In this document: positions 23,295 to 39,529 of the stretch, one piece after another
Position numbering within the stretch: position 1 is the stretch's first letter
How the letters are laid out: each line of letters starts with the position of its first letter
Notes under the pieces: model-generated
Seen by the model: the letters and a program-made list of their open reading frames with translations, nothing else
Databases searched by the model: none
What the model was told of the DNA's origin: nothing
Source: Malus domestica
Taxonomy: Eukaryota > Streptophyta > Magnoliopsida > Rosales > Rosaceae
Reading direction: 5' to 3'
DNA length: 64,000 nucleotides
Assembly: GCF_042453785.1 (NCBI RefSeq)
Contig: NC_091668.1
Span: 30,195,501 to 30,259,500 of the forward strand
Position numbers and translations under genes: made by a program

Positions 23295-24998
23295 CACTAT
23301 CAACAGAAGCTACTTTTCTTCGTTTACAAATATACTAGCAGAGAGCACAGCGTCCGAACAAAATAGGTATATAATTATCATTTTATAAAAAAATGAGGGT
23401 AAAATAAGAAAAATAGGGATATAATTGTCATTTTGTCAAAAAGTACAAAATTAAAGCCTCTTCAACCGCCCACCTCCTCTCATATTCTCCTCAATCACAA
23501 CCACTTCAGTTTATTCAAATTATCCAAAAAACATCATGATTTCACTTACGTGTATGAAAAAATGATGGTAGGACAATTTCTATTAATAAGTGCATATTTT
23601 TTATCTTATGTAAATATTTCCCATTTTCATTCTCTTCACTTTAATCAAATCTCCTAGGCCGTTGTGTTTTATTCAAATTGCTCTCTCAATTTAATATTCT
23701 ATTTCTCTTAGTCATATATATAAAATTGTATAACATAAATTGTTGATTTCATATATATATAATTGTATAACATAAATTGTTGATTTAGTCATTAAATTGA
23801 GTTAATAATATATTACACTTTTCGGATATGAAGTGATTATTAAAATGAGTCACGAGATTTCAATTTGGTCATATTATATCTAACGGTAATGAAATTGTAT
23901 CAATTTGCGTCGTTAATTTGATTGTATGATAAATCATTAAATAGCAAACGTGATGAGTTTGAGACCATTATATGGACTAATGTGTAAGCCAAATTTGCAC
24001 TATATTAACGAAAAAAAGACTCAACAATTTAATGGATAATTTAGACATTCAAAGAGACAATGTGTAGCTAAAACAATTTCAAAACCTTACTGTTCAATGT
24101 GAGAAAATTAGAACTTCATGGTCCATTTTTAAATTCATCTTAAACTTGAAGAGTGTAAAATGTAGTGAGCCCTTGAATTATTATATAAATGAAAATTTCA
24201 TCTCTAAATTACTTTTTCTAAAAAATAAATCTTTAATTATTAAAATTTGTCTATTTCCTCCCTTTTGTAAGTATTATATCTAAACCCTTGTCATTTTAAA
24301 TCCCTTGACTTGAACTCAACACAATTTAGAGTGTACTACCATCATTTCTCACCTATGAACTCTTAACATTATAAACTTTAAATCTATTAATTAACCCTCT
24401 AAAATTAACTCCTTAGACTATTTTTTTGGAAAAGCAAGTTCATAAATTCAAATTTCTGTATAAAATATCAATCCACCCTTCAACATGTTTCTCACTCAAA
24501 TCACGTGGCTCAAATTCTTAGAAAATTTACTAAATAACTTCAAATTAACAATTTTTAACGAATTTAAGAACATAATGACTACGCATCCTAGTGCGGTTTC
24601 GATCCCAACTAATTCCCTTCTTCCTAACATTTAACAATTTAATCCAATAACGTTATCGTTCATAAAGGAAAAGTATTTATAGACTTAATTTTTACCCATA
24701 TAATAATTCACGGACCGAATTGGCAAATTACTTAAATAAAGGATCAGATTATTCAATTATTCATTCATAGATAACCCGACAACTTAACATATCAAATATG
24801 AATCAGAGCAGATCCAATCCGATTGGACTCTCCAAAGGCTTTAGTCAGTGTCCCTTCCAAAGGAACATAACACAGAACCTAAATAAAAATGGCAGTAGGT
24901 GGGTTTTACATACAAAGTGCCTCCAACTCCATTTTTTTAAGAAGAAAATTGACAAAAAAAGTAATAAATGAAAATGAGCCTCCACGAATATCTACTAT
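23231..24998. other. Intergenic, very AT-rich
   Basis: It contains an (AG)n microsatellite at 23262-23290 and a 36-base tandem duplication with TTGTATAACATAAATTGTTG near 23720-23785. I see no gene. Confidence 0.6.
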
Positions 24999-29559
<4,561 letters not shown>

Positions 29560-29615
29560 CTCTTTCTTCTTCTTCTATTCGACGTCTTTATTAGAAATTC
29601 ACGGTTGGGAATTGG

Positions 29616-29645
29616 GGGTTAGGGTTAGGGCATGAATTAGGGTTT
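29616..29645 (-). promoter_or_regulatory. Telo-box cluster upstream of YY1
   Basis: GGGTTAGGGTTAGGG-type sequence at 29616-29630 and TTAGGGTTT at 29637-29645 give AAACCCTAA-like boxes in the YY1 5' leader. Such boxes are common near start sites of plant growth and translation genes. Activity is inferred. Confidence 0.5.
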
Positions 29646-30497
29646 TCGTAATAAGGAGAGACCGCGAAGGAGAAAAAGCTTTAAGCTTTAGCAGCTCCGG
29701 TTCTGTCGGTTCATCACTTGATTTCTGTTTGGCGGGTCGGCTGAAAGGCCAGAGCCGAACCCAAATGGGTAAAATTCAAAATTTCCTTTTCAATTTGGTA
29801 ATCAAAAGAGAAATGTTTTTAAATTAAATAAATATGAATAAATACGTACATGTATTATTCGAATACTATTTTATATTAGTTTCACACCTGGCTTACATTT
29901 ATTATTGCTGAAATATCATGACATGACATACTTTCGCTACTCTTGTGCATTGGTTTTCATACCTACGTAGTAGTATTTTCTAGAAACTATACGGATTTTA
30001 CGGAGAGGGGTTATTATGTTTATAAAGATAAATACGTTTTCAAACGCTTTGTTTTTGCCTACTCACCCTTCTGTTTTGCGCCCCTCCAGATTCTAGGTAG
30101 TTGCTCATCTTTGGTGGCTCACGAGGACTACACCGCAGTTCTGACGTTTCCATAAATAAATGTAGGGATCTTCTTCCTGTTTGTATAATTAGTACTTAGT
30201 TAGTTCGACTGCACTTTCGTTTTACCTATGCTTTGATATGCGTGTATCTTATACTTGATCACTTTCACACACTTACATATTATCTCTAGTTAAATAAGTT
30301 TAGTTTTGGTTTTTATTTATTTGCATTTTCTTATTATTATCACTTTTGTTGCGCACTTAGTTACGTCACATTCACGTGACGGCCAACACATCTCTCGTTC
30401 GGTAGGGGTGTGTCATCACCTACATGTAATCCTAACATATCTCTAAATAAAATAAAATAAAATAAAACTTCACTCCCACATTCTCTATCACTCTCTT

Positions 30498-30913
30498 TGT
30501 CACATCCCGGCCCGGGCCCCCACCATATCCCGAGCTCGACTCCGCCGTAGCACGATATTATCCGCTTTGGGCCATGACCACGCTTTCACAGTTTTGTTTC
30601 TAGGAACTCACACGAAAACTTCCCAGTGGGTCACCCATCATGGGATTGCTCTCATGCGAACTCGCTTAACTTCGAAGTTTCGAGGGAACCTAAAACCAGT
30701 GAGCTCCCAAAACGCCTTATGATAGGTAGAGATGAGAATATACATATAAAGCTTACATGATCCACTCTCCTGGGCGATGTGAGATATTACAATCCACCCT
30801 CCTTAAGGGCCCAACATCATCGTCGACACACTTCCGCCCAGGAATTGGCTCTGATACCAAATTGTCACATCACGGCCTTGGCCCCCACCACATTATGGGT
30901 TAGGATGTGTCAC
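30498..30913 (-). mobile_element. Cassandra TRIM element, 5' LTR truncated
   Basis: Cassandra elements are small non-coding LTR elements whose LTRs carry 5S-rRNA-like sequence with Pol III signals. On the minus strand: 5' LTR scrap 30913-30863, then TTTGGTATCAGAGCCA (initiator-methionine tRNA primer site, near 30862-30847), an interior of about 70 bases, purine-rich AAGGAGGGTGGAT, and a 294-base 3' LTR 30791-30498 (TGTAATATC...GATGTGACA). Inside the LTR, AGTTAAGCGAGTT and GATGGGTGACCCACTGGGAA match 5S rRNA. Confidence 0.9.
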
Positions 30914-31002
30914 TCTTCCTCTCTCCTTCTATTTCATAAACAAAAATAATAAAAAATTCGCACATACTTTGTGTGTGCCCATATACTAGTCTTGATTAAA
31001 AA

Positions 31003-31152
31003 ATGGGTTGTGCTATTCACACATCGTCTTTTACTTCTAACACACTCCTTTTAATTTTCGGTTGTCGAATCGAATGAATTGAAGAAGTAATAGACAAAAA
31101 TTAACAAGGGTGTGTGGGAGGTAAAAGTACGTATGTGAATAGAACTACCCTT
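31003..31152. mobile_element. MITE with arms GGGTWGTGCTATTCACA
   Basis: The left end GGGTTGTGCTATTCACA matches the reverse of the right end (TGTGAATAGAACTACCC). It is about 150 bases. A second, longer and more diverged copy lies at 33349-33619. Confidence 0.7.
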
Positions 31153-31774
31153 AAAACCCACCTACACTGAGAGTCAAATCCTGTGAAATCCCCAATTAAT
31201 TTCTCTTTATTTTGGCGATTTCGATTTGCGGTGTTTACTTTAATTTTTAATTGGTAATGTTAGGAAGATCATCTATTTAAATAATATTTTTTAAATTAGT
31301 TGACGTGGTTATTAATGATTAAATTATTAATAAAGTATTAATTAACATTACCTTATTTGCATGTCTATTGGTGATGGAACTTACATTATGCGGAGGATAA
31401 TAAACTTTTTTAAGTTAGCCAGTTGTAAAATAGAAGTTACTTTTTTTGGTCAGAGAAAATAGAAGCTACTTGATAAGGTCGGAACTAAAATTGGGATTTG
31501 AAGGGGGTTCAAAAGTATGGTTAGTTTCTCCACTCATAAAAGATAAAAGTTTAGACTTAAAAGAAGAATATTTTGTACGTTCTAGATCCAATTGATACGT
31601 CATTAAAATAGTATTATGTATTAGAATTGAATGTAAGACAACGTATGTGTACATCTCTACATCTCTTTGTCGACATAGACCATATAGTATGCGAAGTATA
31701 AGAAAAATGTACTATTAATAAATCATAGAGCATTATACCTTTTGAACTTCCACCTTGCTAAATGCATCCATAAC
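31153..31774. other. Intergenic
   Basis: AT-rich; no gene or clear repeat is seen. Confidence 0.5.
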
Positions 31775-31965
31775 TAGGGGTGGAAAAAAAAAAACCTAAA
31801 ATTCCAAACCGAACAGTAAAAATCCCGAAACCAAACCAAAAAAATCCCGAACCGAAAATCCTGAAAATTTCGGTACCTAATCCCGAACCGATCCTTAAAT
31901 TTTGATATGGGAATCAGTCTCACATTTTCATTCGTTCAGTAATCCCGAACCGAACCGAAATATAA

Positions 31966-32002
<37 letters not shown>

Positions 32003-32922
32003 TCATTCTAAACATATATTTGGAATTATAACAGCCGTTGGATTTGGTTGAGATTTAATCTTAACCATTGAATCCAAATAAAACCCTCACTCAGTCACTC
32101 TCTCTTGACCTCACCTCACCCTACTCTCTCAGCCTCGCCGATTTCTCGCGATCTCTCTCATCCTCCTTATTTACCGTCTTCGAATCCAGCCACATCACAC
32201 AAATGACTCACCTTTCTCTCTCGACCGACCTCCCTGATCTCTCTCTCTCTCTCTCTCTCGACTTCTCATCCCTCACTGAAAAACATGTTGCATGAATGGC
32301 AGCAACTCAAGTGATAGCATCGTCGATCCTTACCAAGAGTTCGGGTTTGTTTGAAGGACTCATACCTTTAAGCCTTAAGTTCACTCAGTTTTAGACTCTC
32401 TCTGTCTTTCTGTCTCCCTTCTCGAATTTGAAGCTCAGCATCCACCTACCCTCTCACAATCTAACTTCGATGAACTCTCTCCACTCCGACCACCACCACA
32501 CCTCACGGCTTCATCCCCCACCACCGATTCTTTCCAGTCTCTGTGTGTGTGGGGTTTCGAATTAAGGTTGGGGTTTTGAATTGGGGCTTAGGGTTTCAAA
32601 TTGGGGGCTCGGGTCAAGAGGATGATATGGGTCTGTTTGACCATCTCTTCACTCTGTCCCTCTCTCTCGACCACTGATTCACTGTCACTCTCTCTTATTT
32701 CAATTTGGGTTTTTAACGTAGGTTCATATGATTTCAATTTCAATCTAGATTATTAGGATTTTGATGCACGTTCGGTTTCAGGAAATCCTGAAATACCAAA
32801 AATATTTTGAGAATCCCGAAATTTTGGTTTGGGATCGGTCGTCGGATTCTTGTCTTGAAAATTTTCGATTCAGGATTTGGTATGCTATTTTTGGTTCGGT
32901 ATCTCATACCAAACCAACCCTA
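31775..32922. mobile_element. hAT-type non-autonomous element, 1.15 kb
   Basis: Ends TAGGGGTGG and (reverse) TAGGGTTGG are flanked by perfect 8-base repeats TCCATAAC at 31767-31774 and 32923-32930. Short TIRs and an 8-base duplication are diagnostic of hAT. Subterminal regions are packed with CCGAACCGAA and CCCGAA motifs in opposite orientation at the two ends, typical of hAT transposase-binding arrays. The interior has (AT)n at 31968-31999 and CT-rich DNA, and no transposase. Confidence 0.92.
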
Positions 32923-32984
32923 TCCATAACCCATTGGGTTCTTATAGAGATTTTTTTAATATGTCCAGAGAACCGGCACATGTA

Positions 32985-33090
32985 ATTAGACAAGTAGAGG
33001 AGATTTTTATTTCAAGTGTCCCTTCACTTATATGATGACATATAACACATGTAACCGTGTTTCAAACATACTTAAAAATCTCTCGTATTC
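32985..33090. repeat. Short inverted repeat, GAGATTTTTMAA-end MITE family
   Basis: GAGATTTTTATTTCAAG and, facing it, CTTAAAAATCTCTCG flank a centre with TATGATGACATATAACACATG. Relatives occur at 42935-43060, 46455-46592 and 48066-48215. Confidence 0.45.
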
Positions 33091-33348
33091 TTAATTTTGT
33101 GTTTCTTCTTGTTCCCTGTGTTAAACAAAAGTGTCTTTTTTGTTACAATGACTTATTGGTTTTGACAAATTTCTTTTTGGGTTTGAACTTTCCAGAATCC
33201 CCATTGATTCCGTTTTGGAAGCTTCACGTCCTAAATATTAGGAATTACATTGCGTGTCCTTCCCAATCAAATTGGTAACAGTTTGCAATCTTACAAACAA
33301 TGGGTCACCTTTTTTTTTAGTTGTCGAAAAGGACACAACATTTGCTAA

Positions 33349-33619
33349 AGGGTGGTACCACACATACATTTTTATTTTTCACACTTTTTATTTTTTTACT
33401 TTTTCGCTTATGAATAGAAGGAATTGAACAGGATCTATGAACAAAAATTAATAAGAGCGCGTGGAAAGTAAAAAGGCGTGTGTCATTTTTACCTCTCACA
33501 AACTCCTCTCAATTTTCAACGTCTGATTGAATGAGTTGAAGTAGATCGATGAACAAAAATTAATAAAAGTACGTAGAACTGTATAAGGTAAAAACGGATA
33601 TGTAAATAGTACTACCCTT
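33349..33619. mobile_element. Diverged MITE related to 31003-31152
   Basis: Ends AAGGGTGGTACCACACATA and (reverse) AAGGGTAGTACTATTTACA. It looks like two nested or fused copies, since ACAAAAATTAATAA occurs twice. Confidence 0.6.
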
Positions 33620-33639
33620 GTGAAATTGTAAGTGGGGGT

Positions 33640-33905
33640 TGGATTTGGTTCGGGAACTGAACTGAATCATGAAACCGAAAACCAAACCAATTTTTTCGGT
33701 ATGGGAAAAATATTGGATACCGAAACCGAACCAATTGTACCGGGATCCAGATTTTCGGAAATCACAAAATAATTTTTGGTTTCAGGCCACTTCAGTATTG
33801 GGCCAAACCCAATTTCACAGAAGCCCAAATTTTACGGAAACCCAATTTCACCCCGACGAATTTCCGAAAACTTCGATGGAAGAACTATTTGTGCACGGTG
33901 AGAGG
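33640..33905. repeat. Degenerate piece of a hAT-like element
   Basis: GGGTTGGATTTGGTTCGG and repeated AACCGAAACCGAACC resemble the subterminal arrays of 31775-32922. No target duplication was found. Confidence 0.4.
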
Positions 33906-34077
33906 TAGTGTACTTGGAACCACTGATTATTGGTACATAATTTTGTTGTGTTTCTTGCTCTGTAATTCAATTTGATTTATGTTACTCTAGCTAGTATAGG
34001 TTTTCCACTGGTCAAGCATAGGTCTAGTGTATGTATACATACACGGAGATACATACATGAATACATGCATGCAAACG

Positions 34078-34195
34078 AGGGTTGATTCAGTTGATAAGGT
34101 CTCTGCCTTGTGTGTCACCCCTACTAAGATTTCAGTTCCACTGCCACCCATTCTCGTTGGGTGTGCGAGAATAAACCAATCTCTCCCTAAACTTT
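34078..34195 (+). mobile_element. SINE-like sequence (tentative)
   Basis: GGGTTGATTCAGTTGATAAGG resembles a tRNA A-box region and AGATTTCAGTTCC a decayed B box 40-50 bases later. No poly-A tail or duplication is clear. Confidence 0.35.
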
Positions 34196-34202
34196 TCATC
34201 AT

Positions 34203-34377
34203 CATACATACATACATACATACATACATACATACATACACAACGCCATGTATAATTATCAACATATATATTAGTTTGTACTCATTATTTTGAAAAGAAT
34301 GGATAAAACACAACCATGTATAAATTATCAACATATATATTAGTTTGTACTCATTATTTTGAAAAGAATGGATAACA
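34203..34377. repeat. (CATA)n microsatellite and 70-bp tandem duplication
   Basis: About ten CATA units occupy 34203-34240. A unit of about 70 bases then occurs twice (34241-34310, 34311-34377), containing TCAACATATATATTAGTTTG. Confidence 0.88.
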
Positions 34378-34643
34378 ATAAATTAAGAGCTAGCAGTGCC
34401 ATCAGCATGGTATGACACGCACATAGACACGAACGTCGTGATATTCTCTGCCCACCTAATATTTGGGAATCTTCTATTTGGACTGCATGCCCGGTAGGTT
34501 TTTCTAAAACATCAAATATATATATATACTTACATGGAAAGGCAAAGGCTGCTTCCCACTGACCCACCCGAGTTGCTTACTCAACCGAGTCGTGGCGAGT
34601 CGACTCATCCATTATACCATAACAAGCTTTCGGATCTTTCCTC

Positions 34644-35702
34644 CTATTCCTTTCCAGCATCAGCCAAAACCTGCCACAGCAACAGCTTCCCACTTGAGAC
34701 ATGATCACCAAGAACACCATCATCACTTTGTTCTAGTACTGTTGCACATTTTTCCTGCTGCCATTTTTTAGCTATATCTTTTTTCTTCCTCCTCACCAAG
34801 TTCCTCCACATACTAATCCAAATCGGTAGCCTAACTCGCTTGATAACACAGTTTTCCATCTCCGTAACAATCCCTCCGATCGTCGGACGATTTTCTACGT
34901 TGGACGATACACAACTCGCTGCAACATATAAAATGTGCCTTATTGTGCTTGACATGTCCATCGGAAGCCCTATCCTTGCATCACAAATCTCGTCAATTCG
35001 TTCTTCTTCGATCAATGCTACTGCCCAATCCACTATCGAAGCTGGTGACTTAGAAACATCGATGACTTTCCTGCAGCTAATAATCTCAAGCAACACAACA
35101 CCAAAACTAAACACATCGTTCTTGGTACTTAGTTTGCTAGGAGTGGTGTAACAAGGGTCCAAGTATCCAATAGTACCTGCAGCGGGTGGACTCACCTGAC
35201 TCGGCGAGTCAAAGAGCACGGCAAGTCCAAAATCCGCCAACTTGGCATTCCAATCTGAATCGAACAAAATATTTTCAGACTTGATGTCCCTGTGGATCAC
35301 CGTAGGCTTCCCTTCATGAAGAAATTGGACCGCGCGGGCGACTTGGATGAAGATTTCTATACGTTTAGGCCACGGTGGCGGTGTAGGTGCAAGATGAAGT
35401 AGGTCATGGAGAGAGCCATTGGGCATGAACTCCATGACAATGAGCTTGTTGTTGTTCGAGTGATCTTGGCTCGTTCCAAGAAGGCTTATAACATGCTGGT
35501 TTTTGGGTAGAGACGATAACACACATATTTCATTTTCGAGCTTGTAGTGGTTGTCACGATGTTGCAATGGCTTCTTTAGGGCAACCATTTTGTTGAGTAG
35601 CATGGCTTTGTAGACCATTCCATGGCTACCTTTACCGACGAGCCGAGTCGGAGAGAAGCTTCCTGTTGCGTTTACAAGATCATCATAATCAAAGCCCACC
35701 AT
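34644..35702 (-). CDS. Receptor-like cytoplasmic Ser/Thr kinase, intronless
   Basis: The product has 352 residues and is almost entirely a protein kinase domain. Glycine loop GKGSHGMVYK (23-32), ATP-anchoring Lys43 in VALKK, Glu58, catalytic HRDIKSEN (137-144), DFG at 157-159, activation segment GTIGYLDP and substrate motif DVFSFGVVLLE are all present, so it should be active. There is no signal peptide or membrane helix. The C-terminus is basic (RRKKKD), then unstructured. An in-frame TAA directly precedes ATG 35702, which fixes the start. It resembles the CRINKLY4-related cytoplasmic kinases of the Arabidopsis At3g51990 type, which are likely membrane-associated signalling partners. Substrate unknown. 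Confidence 0.95.
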   Translation of the reverse strand: MVGFDYDDLVNATGSFSPTRLVGKGSHGMVYKAMLLNKMVALKKPLQHRDNHYKLENEICVLSSLPKNQHVISLLGTSQDHSNNNKLIVMEFMPNGSLHDLLHLAPTPPPWPKRIEIFIQVARAVQFLHEGKPTVIHRDIKSENILFDSDWNAKLADFGLAVLFDSPSQVSPPAAGTIGYLDPCYTTPSKLSTKNDVFSFGVVLLEIISCRKVIDVSKSPASIVDWAVALIEEERIDEICDARIGLPMDMSSTIRHILYVAASCVSSNVENRPTIGGIVTEMENCVIKRVRLPIWISMWRNLVRRKKKDIAKKWQQEKCATVLEQSDDGVLGDHVSSGKLLLWQVLADAGKE

Positions 35703-37160
35703 TTAACCAAGAAGTAATTAAACTTTGGTACCCTGAAAAATGTACGGTTTTAGTGTTTGATTGTTATGAAGTTTGATGGATTGGATGTGTATGTAGGTGA
35801 GAGTTGGCAGGAGAAAAAGCTGGAAGTACTTTTGGAGATGCCAGCGAATAAAGCGGCTGTGGGGAGACGTCAAAAGAAGAATGAGTAGACAGAAAAGGAA
35901 TTTGAATCTTCTTTCGACTCTGTTGTCTAGAACTTAAGGACTCAAAAATTTGAGTCATTTATTTATGTGGGATGATTCAATAAAATGAGTTAATGAAGAT
36001 CATTAGATTCAATTTGAATGATTCAGATTGTCTGATTGTTTGATTTCGAACAATGAGATGCATAGACTATCCCTATCCATAAAAAAGAAAGAAAAAAAGA
36101 AAGAGTTATTGAGAAAAGGAAAAGGTTGTGAGTAGTGCTGCTGAGAAAAAGCAAAGGAACCCTGACGAGGGATGAGATTACGATGCTCCAAAAGAAAAGG
36201 GATTCTGACGAGGGATGAGATTTCGATGCTCATTAGAAATTTTTAGAATTTTAGATGCTGGTTGGCTTTGCCTGGTTGTTTTCGGGCCACTAGTCCTTGA
36301 GCCTTTAATACCCTTTTGATATTCTAAGTTGAATTTAAATCTAATTTTTAAGGGAATAATACATTATATAAATTTTATAATTGAAATCGTTTTATTTTTT
36401 TAATTTATAATTGAATTTAAAAAAAAAAATTATATATTGTTTATGCATCAAAATGTATGAAACAAATCTATAGTTTGAATACTAAATAATCTCTTTGATT
36501 TGAATATTTCCGATTATAGACTTTATATGAAGATATGATATTTGCACATAGTGGAATTTATTTTGATACCAATCTAATGCTTGACTTGGAGTTTTTTTCT
36601 TTTTCTACGATGTGATAATTTTTATTTTTATATAAACAATATTTTACACTAAATTTATTGAAATTATAGGGAGGGAAATCGAATTGAGTATAGAAGGAAA
36701 ACACACTGTTCTAGTCAACTTGACTAAGCCCAAATTTACTTACCACGTGATTTTTGAAGATAATCTTTAACTATGCGAAAGAAAAACTTTGGTGGAACGT
36801 GAAGGACACAATACGCTAACTAAACATTTCTGACTCATATTTGCACATTAACTTGGAGTTACTGAGATTATGCTAAGTGAGGTTTAGATCATAAATATAT
36901 ACTTTTTCTATAAAAAAATTTTAAAAATTCGAACTTATAATTTCTAACCGTAAAAATATAAACACTGCTAAACGAAGAACTAGTTTATTTAAAACCTTAC
37001 TTTTAATCAATTTGCTTTTGTGTGATTGATTGCTTTAGCGTGAAAAAATATTGTTTAGAGCTTAGATTTAAAGTTTCTACTTGCTACTCGGTTAATCAAT
37101 AAAAGCCAAAATTCGAAGCTTCAAACCCCCCTTCTATATACTGAAAAATTAACATTGTCA
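35703..37160. other. Intergenic, AT-rich
   Basis: The kinase promoter side is followed by long A/T-rich stretches. A 25-base motif with CTGACGAGGGATGAGAT is repeated at 36160 and 36202. No gene is seen. Confidence 0.6.
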
Positions 37161-37410
37161 ACAATTTTCTCGATGTGTTATCCATGGTCCAGACCATTGA
37201 TCGATTTGGTAATATAGCTCAACTACTGAACCCCAAAGTCGTGGTGGTGGTAAAAACAAGTATTGCTTTGAGAAATTTGACAAACCAATGTGGCATGAAC
37301 ATTACTTCCACAAGTGACCAAACAACCAAAAGCTTTGCAACAATCGGTTCAGAAATCCAACCATTTCCTGAAGTAGACATAGTTTGATGGGGAAATAATG
37401 CAATTACCTT
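37160..37410 (-). pseudogene. RPC6 C-terminal fragment (first copy)
   Basis: On the minus strand the last codons read IISPSNYVYFRKWLDF, then TGA near 37354. This matches the conserved C-terminus of RNA polymerase III subunit RPC6. Downstream 3'-UTR-like sequence to about 37160 matches the region after the second copy (38183-38320). The rest of the gene is missing. Confidence 0.8.
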
Positions 37411-37444
37411 TCCAAAATGTTTTGCAAAACCGGGAAGAGATCTG

Positions 37445-37586
37445 TTCCACCAAGTCCTAGGGATCCGAACCCTTGAAATTTGATCAAACGGCTATAATTA
37501 TTATAACTTTTAGAGAGGTTCTCTGTTTGTTACCGTTAGATCAAATTTCAAGGGCCCGGATCTCCGGATCCCTAAGACTTGGTGGG
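37445..37586. mobile_element. Small MITE, CCACCAAGTC ends
   Basis: Arms read CCACCAAGTCCTAGGGATCC and, in reverse, CCACCAAGTCTTAGGGATCC, and share CCCTTGAAATTTGATC. Possible 9-base duplication AGAGATC(T/C)G on both sides. Confidence 0.7.
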
Positions 37587-38182
37587 AGAGATCCGGATAG
37601 GATCTCTCTCGGCAAAACCAATGGTTTCAAGGATTCACACGAAATAAAAACATATGATAACATCATCCTTCGAGCGGATTGAGCACGTGACCAATTAACT
37701 GAACTGTTTCAGTCATTTCCTCTCTGGTGAAAAACAGGACTAGGTGATCAACCACATGGCATCTTTTGTCAGTTAAATAAGGACACGCGGATACAAATTT
37801 ACACGTCTCTGTTGTTTGCACGGAATGTCAATGTGGCGATGTACCCGTGACATGTGAGTCTTTCTCCTTGAAATCTCACATCACATAGGTCATTTTTTCG
37901 GGTGTGGCTATGATGCCTAGTGGTACTGGATACTCTAGATTTGTAGCCGTATAATTAAGAAAAGAATTGATATGTTTATAAGTAATTAAATTATCACTTG
38001 ATTTTATAAAGGAACCTCAACTTCTTCATGAATTTTTAAATATGACCGTTCATTTTTCGACGTACTCAATGCTCTGTTGCATTGTAGAACAACTGCATTG
38101 TTTTCTCTGATCTTTACTCCAAAGATGCTTAGGAGATGAACCTTAAGCTGTACAACTTAGCTGCACCTTATGACTAAAATGA

Positions 38183-39470
38183 ACATAGCTCAACTACTGA
38201 GCCCGAAAGTCGTGGTAGTAAAAACTAGAATTGCTTCGACAAAATTGACAAACATAACGTATCATGACTTCCGCAAGTAACCAAACAACCAAACGAGACT
38301 TGGCGCAAAAACCGAGTGCAGCGCTCTAAGATTCTTACAGCCAACCAAAATTAGTGGGACCAAGGGCGGAGCTACCTAAGGCCCAAAGAAGGCATCCGTC
38401 CTCACTTAGATTTTTGGACGATGAAAAAAATTGTCATGACAATTAAAACAATAATTAAATTTTTGATTTTGGTTTCGAATATTCCACGTTTTCTAACCTA
38501 AATCAAACTCAATTGAACTGGGGGTTTTATAAATAGATTGGATTCAACCGATGAAGTATCATAACTTGATATACAAATTTAGTCTGCAAAGTATTTTATA
38601 TGAATTTACTTCATCCATTCGTTTGTGGCATTACAATTTAAAATTTAACTTTTTAATTTAGAGATTTTTCATTGTACTTGACCCTCAACAACTTAACACC
38701 CATTATTTTACTTGGTTGTTTTAGGACGTCCCCAGTCAAAAACATTTCTAGCTCCGTCCTTGAGTGGGACAAGCTTTGTTGTTGTTATACAAGCAGTTCA
38801 GAAATCCAACCATTTTGCGAAGTAGACGCAGGTCGATGGGGAAATAATGCCATCCGGTGTACATTGACTTATCCGCGGACAAACTCCACACGGAATGGAA
38901 GCCATTGCGCCTACTTTGGTTTCCCCTCGGGTACCTCCCTTGCTTTTGCATTTATAGCAAACTTTTCCGATTTGAATAGAAGCAAACTCCCCCATCCCAG
39001 TGCTCTTCACCTCCACGACTCGATTGTCCAGAACCAAATCCCTCACAATCTCCTCCGTTTGCTGTTTCGTAAACTCAGTCTTGAATATTTTGGTCTTTCT
39101 GATCGCGTCTGCAATTCCCTCCAACGTAGCGACCTTGTGCTGATATATCATCTTCGCAAACTGGTCTTTCACAAGGTTTATATAATCTTTGTCGAGTTTC
39201 CCCTCCGAGTACCAAGCCCCACCGGTTAGCTCCTTGGAAGGCTCGAATTCTGTAGCAATGTAATGCTTTCTCCCCTTGCTTTGGACGTTTACGACTTCTT
39301 GTATCAGTTTATTGGCTTGAAGTGACGTTTACGACTTCTTGTATCAGTTTCTTGGCTTGAAGTGTTTTCAACGTTGCGTTAGACACCTTGTCAGGGGAAC
39401 GGAAAAGGATACCTTGATTTAATTCGCGTTCGTCCTCCTTACGCGGGAGAAGAGGCGTGGGAGGGGAGGG
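38183..39470 (-). pseudogene. RNA polymerase III subunit RPC6 (C34-type) pseudogene
   Basis: RPC6 is the winged-helix subunit of the RPC3/6/7 initiation subcomplex of Pol III. The minus strand reads intronless from about 39515: RKEDERELNQGILFRSPDKV, LKTLQAKKLIQEVVNV, then a 40-base tandem duplication (39284-39363) that creates an in-frame TAA. It resumes with QSKGRKHYIATEFEPSKELT, GGAWYSEGKL, KVATLEGIADAIRKTKIF, LVLDNRVVEVKSTGMGEFAS, VCYKCKSKGG, GAMASIPCGVCPRISQC and STCVYFAKWLDF, stop 38798. The CxxC-type cysteines of the C-terminal domain are kept. No ATG begins the frame and the N-terminus is short and unlike the family. The 3' UTR is split by a hAT MITE. Lack of introns suggests a retrocopy, but no poly-A tract is visible. 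Confidence 0.88.
38361..38762. mobile_element. hAT MITE, 402 bp, in the RPC6 pseudogene 3' region
   Basis: Ends CAAGGGCGGAGCT and (reverse) CAAGGACGGAGCT. Perfect 8-base repeats AGTGGGAC at 38353-38360 and 38763-38770. Non-coding. Confidence 0.92.
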
Positions 39471-39529
39471 ATTTGGGCGTTTGGTCGACGGGATTGCCGG
39501 ATTGGGAGTCGTGATAAAATTGAAGTTTC

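Noticed and set aside
34027..34334. Open frames on both strands across the CATA repeat
   Set aside because: They arise from the microsatellite and adjacent SINE-like sequence.
34840..35151. Plus-strand open frame opposite the kinase
   Set aside because: Antisense shadow of a complete kinase domain.
36009..36233. Short open frame upstream of the kinase
   Set aside because: Low-complexity K/F-rich peptide over A/G-rich DNA; nothing conserved.
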